Of a stretch of DNA of 19,392 nucleotides, positions 7,711 to 15,700 are shown one piece after another (positions within the stretch are counted from its first letter, which is position 1; every line of letters starts with the position of its first letter). This DNA comes from Anaerolineae bacterium. GTDB lineage: Bacteria > Chloroflexota > Anaerolineae > Promineifilales > Promineifilaceae. The stretch covers positions 1 through 19,392 of the forward strand of contig JANQGC010000226.1 of NCBI GenBank assembly GCA_028277515.1, written 5' to 3'. The position numbers were made by a program, and so were the translations under genes. The notes beneath the pieces are model-generated. The model had not been told where the DNA came from, ran no database searches, and saw only the letters and a list, made by a program, of their open reading frames with translations.

Positions 7711-7974
7711 TAACAATCGGGCGCAGCTGCCTTTGCAAGAATCCCCATTCCCTGGCCACCGGCGACTACTCCGCCCACGACGGCTAGTCTGGTTATCATT
7801 GACTTTAAAATGCACGTAGACAGCAGCGGTTGTCACCACGTGATCATGCACGTCATCTGCTATCAGTTTGAAAGCGACTGGAGCCAGGAAGGCCCGCTGC
7901 GAACTGTGACGATAGTCAACAATCCAGATGCCTATGTCAACCGCACCTTTGCCGAAGCGGGGAAGATGGCTTGA
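7689..7974 (+). pseudogene. Possible decayed short gene or 54-aa ORF, function unknown
   Basis: The 430 bp between the HNH gene and the next promoter have no long clean ORF. An ATG at 7689 opens 32 codons ending ATGDYSAHDG before a TAG at 7785-7787. Another frame is open across the same point: it reads on from the TAA at 7711-7713, has an ATG at 7810, and ends at TGA 7972-7974. That gives 54 residues starting MHVDSSGCHHVIMHV and ending with NNPDAYVNRTF. Joining the two frames near 7785 would give one protein of about 94 residues, so a single frameshift in a formerly intact gene is plausible. The strong hairpin overlapping the last stop supports a real plus-strand gene end. I recognise no family. 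Confidence 0.35.
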
Positions 7975-7984
7975 TCTTCCCCGC
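7957..7984. other. Perfect 11-bp hairpin over a stop codon
   Basis: GCGGGGAAGAT (7957-7967) and ATCTTCCCCGC (7974-7984) form a perfect stem with a six-base loop GGCTTG. It contains the TGA of the 54-aa ORF. It is terminator-like in stem strength and position but lacks a T-run on either strand. Confidence 0.6.
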
Positions 7985-8007
7985 GCATTAACCGTTGCAC
8001 AACCCTT

Positions 8008-8036
8008 TTGACGCCCAAACCTCACAACCTTATAAT
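8008..8036 (+). promoter_or_regulatory. Near-consensus sigma70 promoter
   Basis: TTGACG (8008-8013), 17 bp, then a perfect TATAAT (8031-8036). Initiation is predicted near 8043, giving a leader of about 42 bases before the ATG at 8085. It should drive the 8085-9682 unit. Confidence 0.85.
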
Positions 8037-8084
8037 CCCAACCATGCGCTTCGAGAATGACCACAACAGAATAGGACAACCTTT

Positions 8085-8426
8085 ATGATTACTCCGGCGG
8101 GCAAGGAATGCCGCTTTTATTACCAGGATTTCCACCGCGGCCGCAATGAACAGGAGTGCCGCTTGATTAAGAGCAACCCTAATTCCCCGGAATGGAAACC
8201 CAATGATTGCACGGAATGTCCCGTGCCTGAAATATTGCTGGCTAACAGCAGTCCCGACCTGGTGCTGCAAGCGACGGTTAAAAAGGGCATTCTGGGCATG
8301 AACCGCCGCGTAGAAGTGACCGCTTTTTGCAGTAAGCATTTGATTGATGTACCCAAGCCGCATGTCGGTTGTCCCGAATGTGCTAAGGAAAAACCGGGGC
8401 TGCAAGAGCTTTTTGGCGATGGTTAA
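8085..8426 (+). CDS. Cysteine-rich 113-aa protein of unknown function
   Basis: I do not recognise a named family. The protein is soluble, with no signal peptide or membrane segment, and has seven cysteines: C9, C25, C42, C45, C82, C96 and C99. Two CxxC pairs (CTEC at 42-45, CPEC at 96-99) suggest a bound zinc or an Fe-S cluster. The middle (about 58-80) looks like a beta-rich stretch ending RRVEVTAFCSKH. The strong promoter at 8008-8036 argues that it is really expressed. The next gene, a HAD hydrolase, begins 33 bases on, with the 32-bp palindrome filling the gap exactly. A link in function to the downstream genes is only suggested by position. Confidence 0.75.
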   Translation: MITPAGKECRFYYQDFHRGRNEQECRLIKSNPNSPEWKPNDCTECPVPEILLANSSPDLVLQATVKKGILGMNRRVEVTAFCSKHLIDVPKPHVGCPECAKEKPGLQELFGDG

Positions 8427-8458
8427 AGTGACAGTCACTTTTGAAGTGACTGTCACTT
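8427..8458. repeat. 32-bp double-palindrome repeat, copy 2
   Basis: Identical over 32 bp to 1098-1129: arms 8427-8440 and 8444-8457 around loop TTG. It starts on the first base after the TAA of the cysteine-rich gene (8424-8426) and ends one base before a possible GTG start at 8460. It therefore fills the whole intergenic space. A hairpin here could alter translation or stability of the downstream message. Confidence 0.9.
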
Positions 8459-8459
8459 A

Positions 8460-9209
8460 GTGGTTAAAAAAATGATTACAACAATTCTATTTGACCTTGA
8501 TAACACGTTATTGGGGAATGATATGGACACTTTTCTTCCCCCCTATTTCGCCTTGTTGGACCGTTTCATGCAAACGGAATTCCAACGAGGCAGCATGCTG
8601 CCGGCAATCCTGGCATCCAGCCAGGAAATGGCACGCAATACGGCTCCCGATTTGACCAATCGCGAAGTTTTCTGGCAGCATTTTGCCCGCGAAAACAATA
8701 TGGACAGCCAGGAACTTGAAGAGAAACTCAACCGCTTCTATCTGAAAGAATTTAAAGAGCTGCAAAAGGTCACGAAGCCGCTGCCGGCGGCGGCCGAACT
8801 GGTACGCACCGCATTTGCCAGGGGATTACAGGTGATCATCGCCACCAACCCCATGTTCCCGCGCATCGCCGTCGAAGAACGATTGCGCTGGGCCGGCATT
8901 CCCGCTTCTGATTTTCCATACCTGTTGATCACGACCTATGAAAATATGCACGCCGTCAAACCGCACACGGCCTATTACCGGGAAATTCTGAATGTGGCCA
9001 ACTGTCATCCGGAACATGCATTGATGGTCGGTGACAATTGGGTCAACGACATCGAACCGGCGGCGGCCATCGGCATCTTCACCTACTGGGTCCAGCTCCC
9101 CGGCACCCGGATTCCGGATATTAATCTGCCCTCCGGCTACGGCTCGTTGGAAGGGTTACTGCTGCGCATAAAATCCGGCTGGCTGCAACGCCTGGCTGCG
9201 ACATCCTAA
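8460..9209 (+). CDS. HAD family hydrolase
   Basis: A haloacid-dehalogenase-fold phosphatase of 249 aa from the GTG at 8460, or 245 aa from the ATG at 8472. Motif I is FDLDNTL (nucleophile D12, acid D14), motif II is T129 in IIATN, motif III is K167 in HAVKPH and motif IV is GDNWVND (D192, D197). The insert after motif I (about 20-110) is helical, as in C1-type caps, so small phosphorylated metabolites are likely substrates. The start is uncertain. The GTG leaves the palindrome where a ribosome-binding site should be, and the ATG has only an A-rich stretch before it. The protein from the ATG begins MITTILFDLDNT, the usual HAD opening. The stop is two bases from the DinB gene, so they are co-transcribed. 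Confidence 0.87.
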   Translation: MVKKMITTILFDLDNTLLGNDMDTFLPPYFALLDRFMQTEFQRGSMLPAILASSQEMARNTAPDLTNREVFWQHFARENNMDSQELEEKLNRFYLKEFKELQKVTKPLPAAAELVRTAFARGLQVIIATNPMFPRIAVEERLRWAGIPASDFPYLLITTYENMHAVKPHTAYYREILNVANCHPEHALMVGDNWVNDIEPAAAIGIFTYWVQLPGTRIPDINLPSGYGSLEGLLLRIKSGWLQRLAATS

Positions 9210-9211
9210 CG

Positions 9212-9682
9212 ATGCAGCCTACCTTACCAGTCAGCCAATTAATCGAGAAACTCGCCGCCTTCGCCACGGCCGTCGCGGCCGTTCATCCCCCTTCCGAGGA
9301 AGCCTGGAACCGGCGTCCTGAGGCCGAAGATTGGTCCCTGGCAGAAGTGATGTGTCATCTGCGCGATGTCGAAATGGATGTCCACACCGTGCGTTACCGG
9401 GCGGTGATTAACCAGGATAATCCCTTTCTATCCGGGGCAACAACCGACGAGTGGGCTGAAATCCGCTGTTACAATGTGCAAGATGGACCCGATGCGCGGG
9501 AGATCTTTCTGACCGCCCGGCGTCAGAACATCGCCTTGCTAAGTAAGCTTGACGAGGAAATCTGGCAAAGGCAAGGGCGCCACGCCTTTTTCGGACCGAC
9601 CAGCTTACAGGAGCTGGTCTACCTGGCCGTCCAGCATGATGACGTTCATTTGCAGCAAATCTATGAGTTGTTAGGAGAGTAA
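9212..9682 (+). CDS. DinB superfamily protein
   Basis: A 156-aa four-helix-bundle protein of the DinB/YfiT type. The metal triad is H49 in CHLRDVE and H142 and H146 in QHDDVHLQQI. WSLAEVMCHLRD is the typical second-helix signature. Members include thiol transferases (bacillithiol or mycothiol dependent) and many of unknown reaction, so no specific function is claimed. It starts two bases after the HAD stop and is the last gene of the plus-strand unit. Its last 12 bases overlap the end of the convergent acyltransferase gene. Confidence 0.85.
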   Translation: MQPTLPVSQLIEKLAAFATAVAAVHPPSEEAWNRRPEAEDWSLAEVMCHLRDVEMDVHTVRYRAVINQDNPFLSGATTDEWAEIRCYNVQDGPDAREIFLTARRQNIALLSKLDEEIWQRQGRHAFFGPTSLQELVYLAVQHDDVHLQQIYELLGE

Positions 9683-10369
9683 TTCCTGGCAGTGGGGCCA
9701 GGGGTCCTGGCCATTCAACAATGCTTGCAAGGCCGGACTGTCTTTATAATAGCCATGATAGCGTGGGGGAAGCAGAGAAGCGATTTTGACCATGATCAAA
9801 TGGGTATAATCTGGTAATTCCCGGCTGCGTGGTCGACGGCCGAGGTCAGGCAAATCATAAAGCCGACCAATATGCACTTCCACTTGGGGGCGGCGCAATT
9901 TCCTCGTATTGGCAAATAAGATATCGGTGTTGACCAGACCAACAGGAAGGATGGGAACTCTGCCACGGCTGGCCAAATAGGCCGCGCCATCCCTGGCCGG
10001 CAGCATGTAGCCCACCTTGCTGCGTGATCCCTCCGGTGCCGTACCGAACACATTTCCTTCTTCTATGGCCATCATCGCTTCCTTGAGCGCCTGACGGTCG
10101 ACCGTCCCACGGTTAATGTAAATCGCTCCCAACCAACCCATGAGCGGACCCCACAGCCAATGCTCCTGCCATGCCTCACCGGCGAAAAAGCGCCATTGCA
10201 AAGGAGGAAAGGCCACCAGCATCAGCGGCGTATCGGCCGCGCTCATATGGTTCACGGTGACAATATAAGGGCCTTGCTCAGGAATATTTTCCCGCCCTGT
10301 GACCGTCAGATCGGCTAGAATAACCTGGATAACCTTAAAGGCAGCGCGAGCCAGCCGGTAGCGAAACAT
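9671..10369 (-). CDS. PlsC-type 1-acylglycerol-3-phosphate acyltransferase family protein
   Basis: A 232-aa glycerolipid acyltransferase. The catalytic HxxxxD is NHMSAAD (H41, D46). The phosphate-binding motif appears as APEGSRS (111-117), where the family usually has FPEGTRS. Substrate-pocket residues around YINRG (84-88) also match. It should acylate lysophosphatidate or a related lipid at the inner face of the membrane. The N-terminal amphipathic stretch is the likely membrane contact and no full transmembrane helix is seen. It is the last gene of a three-gene minus-strand operon, starting nine bases after the YihY stop. AT-rich TATAATTAA precedes the ATG and no Shine-Dalgarno is visible. 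Confidence 0.88.
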   Translation of the reverse strand: MFRYRLARAAFKVIQVILADLTVTGRENIPEQGPYIVTVNHMSAADTPLMLVAFPPLQWRFFAGEAWQEHWLWGPLMGWLGAIYINRGTVDRQALKEAMMAIEEGNVFGTAPEGSRSKVGYMLPARDGAAYLASRGRVPILPVGLVNTDILFANTRKLRRPQVEVHIGRLYDLPDLGRRPRSRELPDYTHLIMVKIASLLPPRYHGYYKDSPALQALLNGQDPWPHCQELLS

Positions 10370-10378
10370 TTAATTATA

Positions 10379-11467
10379 CTATTCGTCCTGGAAGAATTGG
10401 CCTATAAAGGCCAGGAACAACCCGGCAGCCAGACCAATCAAAGCGGCCGCGGCTTGCCGGCGAACCTGGGTTCCGGGTGGCGGTTCGCTGAGCAGTTCAT
10501 CCTCTTCACCGAAAACTGGCCGCTGCACGGGTTCAGGTTGCGGTTCTAGCTCAGTTACTGCATCGTGCAAGACATTGTTGTAATGCTCGGCCAGGGAGTT
10601 TGCGCTGCTGCTGGGTAAAACCGGCCGACCTTGACTATTCGCGTACACTTTTACAAACTCAGCTCCATACATCAAAATTTGTGTGGAGTAGTAAATCCAA
10701 ACTAAAACGACGATGAGCGAGCTGGCCGCGCCATATACGGATCCGACATTTGTAAAGCTCAAATAAATGCCAATCAGGTATATTCCCAGCAAGAAGAACA
10801 ATGTCGTAAGCAGGGCACCAACGGCGGCATCTCGCCAGGCCACGACCGCTTCGGGTAAAGTCTTAAATATAATGGTAAAAAGCACAAAGAGAATAACGGG
10901 CGTCAGTAAGCGTCCAATGTAGGTGTTGACAGTAGCAAATTCAGGCAGGTACAGCGCGATGTAGCTATCCAGGGTTGCCGCGACAGCATTTACGGCCAGG
11001 GAGGCTAAAAGCAGCACACCCATGAGCAAAACCATGGCAAAGGCCAGGAAACGATGTCGAATCATGAACAAGATGCCTTTAATACCTGGGATTTGTTTCG
11101 GAATGACCCCATAAATAATATCAAGTGCTCTTTTTAATTGGTTAAATACACCTGATCCGGCCCAAAGCAGAATGGCCACACTGATCAGCGTAAAACTGGA
11201 AGACCCGCTGATCGCATTTTCTAAGAGGCTCTCCAATAACGCGGCCGCTTCCTGGCCGACAATACCACTTACCTGGGCAACAATTTGTCCTTCAACAGCG
11301 GCCTGGCCAAAGACGCGACCGGCGATAGAGATCACAAAAACCAACAACGGGGCAATAGAAAATACCATGTAATAGGCAATTGCCGCCGCATAGAGCGACG
11401 CTTTATCCTGGCTCCAGGCCTGCCCCGCCTCAACAAGCACACTGAAAAAATTACTAATAACACGCAT
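10379..11467 (-). CDS. YihY/BrkB family inner-membrane protein
   Basis: A 362-aa polytopic membrane protein of the YihY/virulence-factor-BrkB family. Hydrophobic segments lie at about 28-50, 92-109, 138-163, 186-203, 216-238 and 246-268. The family pattern AAAIAYYMVFSIAPLL (27-42) is clear, as is FTNVGSVYGAASSLIVVLVWIYYS-type sequence at 238-261. The family's function is unsettled; an old annotation as ribonuclease BN is wrong. After the core comes an acidic, proline-rich tail (about 303-332) and then one more hydrophobic helix (338-358), which the short family members lack. It lies between a PLP enzyme and a PlsC acyltransferase in one operon, with nine-base gaps, and may work in envelope lipid traffic. 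Confidence 0.87.
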   Translation of the reverse strand: MRVISNFFSVLVEAGQAWSQDKASLYAAAIAYYMVFSIAPLLVFVISIAGRVFGQAAVEGQIVAQVSGIVGQEAAALLESLLENAISGSSSFTLISVAILLWAGSGVFNQLKRALDIIYGVIPKQIPGIKGILFMIRHRFLAFAMVLLMGVLLLASLAVNAVAATLDSYIALYLPEFATVNTYIGRLLTPVILFVLFTIIFKTLPEAVVAWRDAAVGALLTTLFFLLGIYLIGIYLSFTNVGSVYGAASSLIVVLVWIYYSTQILMYGAEFVKVYANSQGRPVLPSSSANSLAEHYNNVLHDAVTELEPQPEPVQRPVFGEEDELLSEPPPGTQVRRQAAAALIGLAAGLFLAFIGQFFQDE

Positions 11468-11476
11468 AAGGTATTG

Positions 11477-12667
11477 TTAAAGGGTCGCTAAGGCTTGCGC
11501 CAAATCGGCGATGAGATCGGCCTCATTCTCAATCCCAACAGAAATTCGCACCAGGCGAGGATCGATAGCCAGGCTCGAATCGGCAACGGAAGCGTGCGTC
11601 ATCGGCGCCGGGATTTCGATCAAAGATTCCACACCGCCGAGAGACTCGGCCAGGCTAAACAATTTCGTTCGTTTAGCCAATTCACGCCCTGCATCTTCAC
11701 CGCCATGCAATATGAAGGAGACCATCCCCCCAGGACCTGCCATCTGGCGCCGGGCCAAATTATATTGCGGATGGCTGTCCAGGCCCGGATAATAGATTTC
11801 GCCAACTTGCGGATGGTCGGCTAAAAATTGGGCTACCCGAAGCGCATTATGGCTGTGCGCCTTCATGCGTAGAGCCAACGTCCGTATGCCACGTAAGGTT
11901 AAAAAACAATCCATAGGCCCAGGTATGGCACCAACGGCATTTTGCAAGAATTTGAGTCGTTCATAAGCAGCGCTATCATCCAGCACGATCGCCCCGCCAA
12001 CGGAATCGGTATGGCCACCAATGTATTTCGTCGTGCTGTGGATCACAAAATCAGCCCCGAAGTACAGCGGCTGCTGTAAGGCCGGTGAAGCAAAAGTGTT
12101 GTCCACGGCCAGCAGGCAGCCACGCGCCTGGGCGATCCGAGCGGTTGCGGCGATATCGGACAGCTTCAACAAGGGGTTGGTGGGTGTCTCCAGCCAGATC
12201 AGTTTACTATCAGGTGTCATCGCTTCTTCAAGAGCCGCAAGATCGGCCGTATCCACAAAACTGAACTGCAACCCATAATCAGCCAATATTTGCGTAAACA
12301 GGCGGTGTGTCCCGCCATAGAGATCGTCACCGGCGATGACGTGATCCCCAGGCTTAAATAAACGCAGCAAGGTATCAATCGCGGCCATTCCCGAAGAAAA
12401 AGCCAGCGCATACCTGCCCCCTTCAAGAACGGCAAGGGCTTCCTGCAAGGCGGAGCGCGTCGGATTGTCAGTGCGGCCGTATTCAAAGCCTTGATGTTGG
12501 CCGATATCTTGCTGGACAAAGGTAGAGGTTTGATAAATGGGAGTGGTAATGGCCCCGGTCTGCGGATCAGGCTCAAAACCGGCATGGACGGCGGCCGTCT
12601 CAAACTGCCAGTTTTTCCCCTGCTCTTCAGACTTTCCTCCCTTTTGTTTACGGTTCTTATCATCCAT
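11477..12667 (-). CDS. Cystathionine gamma-synthase/lyase-type PLP enzyme
   Basis: A 396-aa Cys/Met-metabolism PLP enzyme (fold type I). FEYGRTDNPTR (61-71), SSGMAA (91-96), Y118 in DLYGGT, D189 in AVDNTF and the PLP lysine K214 in HSTTKYIGGH are all present. The C-terminal SLGGVESL motif is typical. Synthase (O-acyl-homoserine plus cysteine), gamma-lyase and beta-lyase members share these features, so the direction of flux cannot be read off. I chose the ATG at 12667. The ORF extends to 12751, but the extra 28 residues would overlap the presumed promoter area of the divergent gene and have no family look. The N-terminus (2-20) is a lysine/glutamine-rich extension. It is the first gene of the minus-strand operon. 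Confidence 0.88.
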   Translation of the reverse strand: MDDKNRKQKGGKSEEQGKNWQFETAAVHAGFEPDPQTGAITTPIYQTSTFVQQDIGQHQGFEYGRTDNPTRSALQEALAVLEGGRYALAFSSGMAAIDTLLRLFKPGDHVIAGDDLYGGTHRLFTQILADYGLQFSFVDTADLAALEEAMTPDSKLIWLETPTNPLLKLSDIAATARIAQARGCLLAVDNTFASPALQQPLYFGADFVIHSTTKYIGGHTDSVGGAIVLDDSAAYERLKFLQNAVGAIPGPMDCFLTLRGIRTLALRMKAHSHNALRVAQFLADHPQVGEIYYPGLDSHPQYNLARRQMAGPGGMVSFILHGGEDAGRELAKRTKLFSLAESLGGVESLIEIPAPMTHASVADSSLAIDPRLVRISVGIENEADLIADLAQALATL

Positions 12668-12774
12668 GCCCTGGATTGTAATTAGCTTTGCGCTATCTTG
12701 CCAGAAAAACCGACCGCCGCCCGGCAATTCATAAACGTTTTGGCGCCTCACCCTTGTTTTCTTGCTGAGCGGAG

Positions 12775-12780
12775 TACAAT
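12775..12780 (+). promoter_or_regulatory. -10 box placing the start site at the ATG (leaderless mRNA)
   Basis: TACAAT at 12775-12780 is a good -10. The next gene's ATG starts at 12788, exactly where transcription would begin. The -35 is poor (CTTGTT at 12753-12758 with 16 bp, or TTGTTT with 15 bp). No Shine-Dalgarno fits the ATG, as GGAG lies too far upstream. Confidence 0.5.
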
Positions 12781-12787
12781 TGCGCCT

Positions 12788-15700
12788 ATGCGGAAGAGGA
12801 TAGCGTTGAATGACAGTTTCTTTGCCGGTTTAGCGGCATTGATGCTTTTGTTTCTCAGTGGGCTGGCGATCACCCGCCTTTTATATGAAGCTGCCTTTCC
12901 CAACCTGCTATGGCTGGGTCGGGCATTGGCTGTCGTACCGTTGGCACTTCTCCTGGCCTTCATTTTCTTTGCTATATGGCTTTTTACAGTCAGACAACTG
13001 AGCCACCAGTGGACTATCTGGCCCTTTACTCCGCTGCTGCTCAATTTGCTGTGGCTTTTCGATGCCCAGGTCGATCTGGTGGCCAGCCGGTTTATTTTCG
13101 CCACTTCCTTATGGTTGGGCACTCTTTTCATTGCCTGGACATTATTTAAAAAACGTTCCTGGCGAGGGTGGGGCTTCCTATTCATCGTTGCTGCCGTTTT
13201 ACCCATCTATTGGTTAACTATTCCGGATACCGTTGGCAGCGCCGATACATTTGAGTTCCAGGTTGTGATCCCACAGTTGGGTATCGCCCACCCGACGGGC
13301 TATCCTCTTTACATCTTTTTGGGTCGTCTATTCAGCTTCATTCCCTGGGAGACTATGGCCTGGCGTATCAACCTGGCCTCGGCCGTTTTTGCCATTCTTA
13401 CTCTATTTTTTCTCTATGAAGCGGCGCTGCGACTGACCAGACGCCCCCTGCCAGCTATATTGTCCGTCGTGTTATTGGGACTTTCACCGGTATTTTGGAG
13501 CCAGGCCATTGAAGCAGAGGTTTACGCCCTGCATGCCTTTTTTGTATCCGTCACACTGTGGTTAATGGTCTTGATACTGGATAACCGGGATGTTTGCGAT
13601 ACGGCGATCACCACCTGGCCAATAAAGCTGGGCTGGCAGCGGTTAATCTTACTCAGCGCCCTGCTGGTTGGTTTGGGTTTAACCAACCACCTGACCACTC
13701 TTTTTCTGCTGCCGCCTGCGCTACTGGCCATCTTATTAGCTTTTTGTTCTTGCCTGCGCCGGCAAAACCGGCAGGAAAATTTGAAACTTCTGCTTAAGGC
13801 GGCCGCGGCCTTTGTATTGCCCCTGCTGCTCTACGCCTATTTACCGCTGCGTTGGTCCGCACTTAATGGGGAACCGATGGGCATGGCTCGTTTTGTCGAT
13901 TGGGTGATCGGCGGCCGTTTTCAAGACGCCTTACAATTAAACGCCTGGCTCACCGGCCCCACGCGATACGAAGTCGTCGGCCGTCTTTTGCTGCAAAATT
14001 GGGAATGGTTTAACCTGACATTAGCCGCATTGGGCTTAATAACCCTGTTCATGCGCCGCCGGCGGGCAGCGCTCATTCTCATTTTAACCTGGTTGGGATT
14101 CATGTTTTACGGCTTGAATTACCTCGTACCCGATCTGGCCGTCTTTCTTATCCCGGCTCATGTGGTCACAGCCTTATTCTGGGCCGCAGGGGTGGCCGCC
14201 CTATTAGCAGGAGCCAACAGGCTGCTTGACCGTTGGCAGAAGTCCAATTGGCTGGAGGCAGTACAGTTCCCCCTGCTCACACTATTAATGCTGCCTTCGA
14301 TCGTGCAGATCGCTGGCGATTGGCCAGCCTTTCCCCAGGAACAAAAAGATCTGTTGGCCTGGGGCGAGGGCGTTCTGGCTATGCCCCTGGAACATAACGC
14401 GGCAATCCTGGCCGACAGCGAAAAGATCGCACCCTTATACTATTTGCAGCAGGCTGAAGGCTTTCGCCCTGACCTGGATATTATGGTTTTGCCCGATGAA
14501 GCGGCCTATCGTAACGAACTGGACGGCCGCATCGCCACCGGGCAAACGGTTTACCTGGCTCGCTTTTTACCTGGATTAGAGGGGATATATCATTTACGCT
14601 CCTTCGGACCTTTATTGGAGGTCAGCACCCAGCCACTTATGGAACTGCCCCGGGAGACAGTTCCCCTGGAACAAAGCATCGGCCCGCTGCAACTTGCCGG
14701 GTACAGTTTACAGGAAACGGCAGATGTTGATCCGGGAAGTACGGCCGTCACTTTATACTGGCAGGCCGGTGCAGCACCCGAGCAATCCCAACACATCTAT
14801 ATGCGCTGGAACGGGGATTATTTCACCGGCGAGCCAGCGGTAAAAACCGGCCGGCACCCGGCGGCTAATTACTATCCCGTTCAAGCCTGGCGAGAGGATG
14901 AGATCGTGTCTGATTTTCATTTGTTGCCATATCCTCTCCTGGAAAGCGGCGCATCCCTGGATTTGCAGGTGGCCGTCGGACCCCCCTTTTCAACCGCTGC
15001 CGACCTAGATTGGCAGACGATTACCGAGATGTCCCTGCCGCCAGCCGGAGAGCGCATCTTACAAAATCAGCTTCGCGCGCAAATCGGCCGGCTCTTCCTC
15101 AGCGGTGTGGAATTCCCGTCTGACATTCGGCCGCAGACTCCGCTGCCCATCCTGGTCAGTGGCTATGGTCACAACCCGGATGCGTTGCAATTTAGCCTTG
15201 AACCGCTTGATGAGCCGGTTAGCGACCCTTCTGGACGCTTGCTGGTCTCGTTCGCTGACCAACTGCCGCCTTTTCTGCGGGCCGCTGAAGCAAAGACAGA
15301 TTTGGCCGGCGGCCGGTACCATCTACTTGGCCGAGATCCGGTAGCGTCATCTCTTTGCGGCTGGCTGGCCCCTCCCAGCGGCGGCTGCATCCTGGGTGAG
15401 GTGCAGGTCAGCGGCGTGCCCCTTCCGGAACAAGCAACCAATTATGAAGACAAAATAGCCCTATTGGATGTAGACCTGCCACGGAAGGAGCTTCAGCCAG
15501 GAGACCGGCTTGAGGTGAACTTACGTTGGCAGGCCTTAACTTCAATAGCTGAAGATTACACAATTTTCTTACAGGTGCTGGATGAGCAAGATCAGATCGT
15601 CGGCCAGGTCGATGCCTGGCCATTGCAAGGTACCTATCCCACCAGCCAATGGTCGCCGGGTGAAATCATTGAAGATCCACATGTCATCCAATTGGATGCC

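Noticed and set aside
7705..8079. 124-codon minus-strand ORF opposite the HNH-downstream region
   Set aside because: It would run through the near-consensus plus-strand promoter at 8008-8036, has an arginine/serine-rich, shadow-like composition, and has no start context.
7058..8084. Integrated element bounded by att repeats at tRNA-Arg
   Set aside because: No second copy of the tRNA-Arg 3' end was found downstream, and no integrase gene is present.
8427..8458. The 32-bp palindrome as an ordinary intrinsic terminator
   Set aside because: No U-tract follows it in either copy, and genes on both sides appear to belong to one transcript.
1098..8458. CRISPR-like repeats
   Set aside because: Only two copies 7.3 kb apart, without regular spacers or cas genes.
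12698..12787. N-terminal extension of the DUF2723 protein to 12698
   Set aside because: The extra 30 residues have no membrane or family character and cover the -10 box and the start of the divergent gene.
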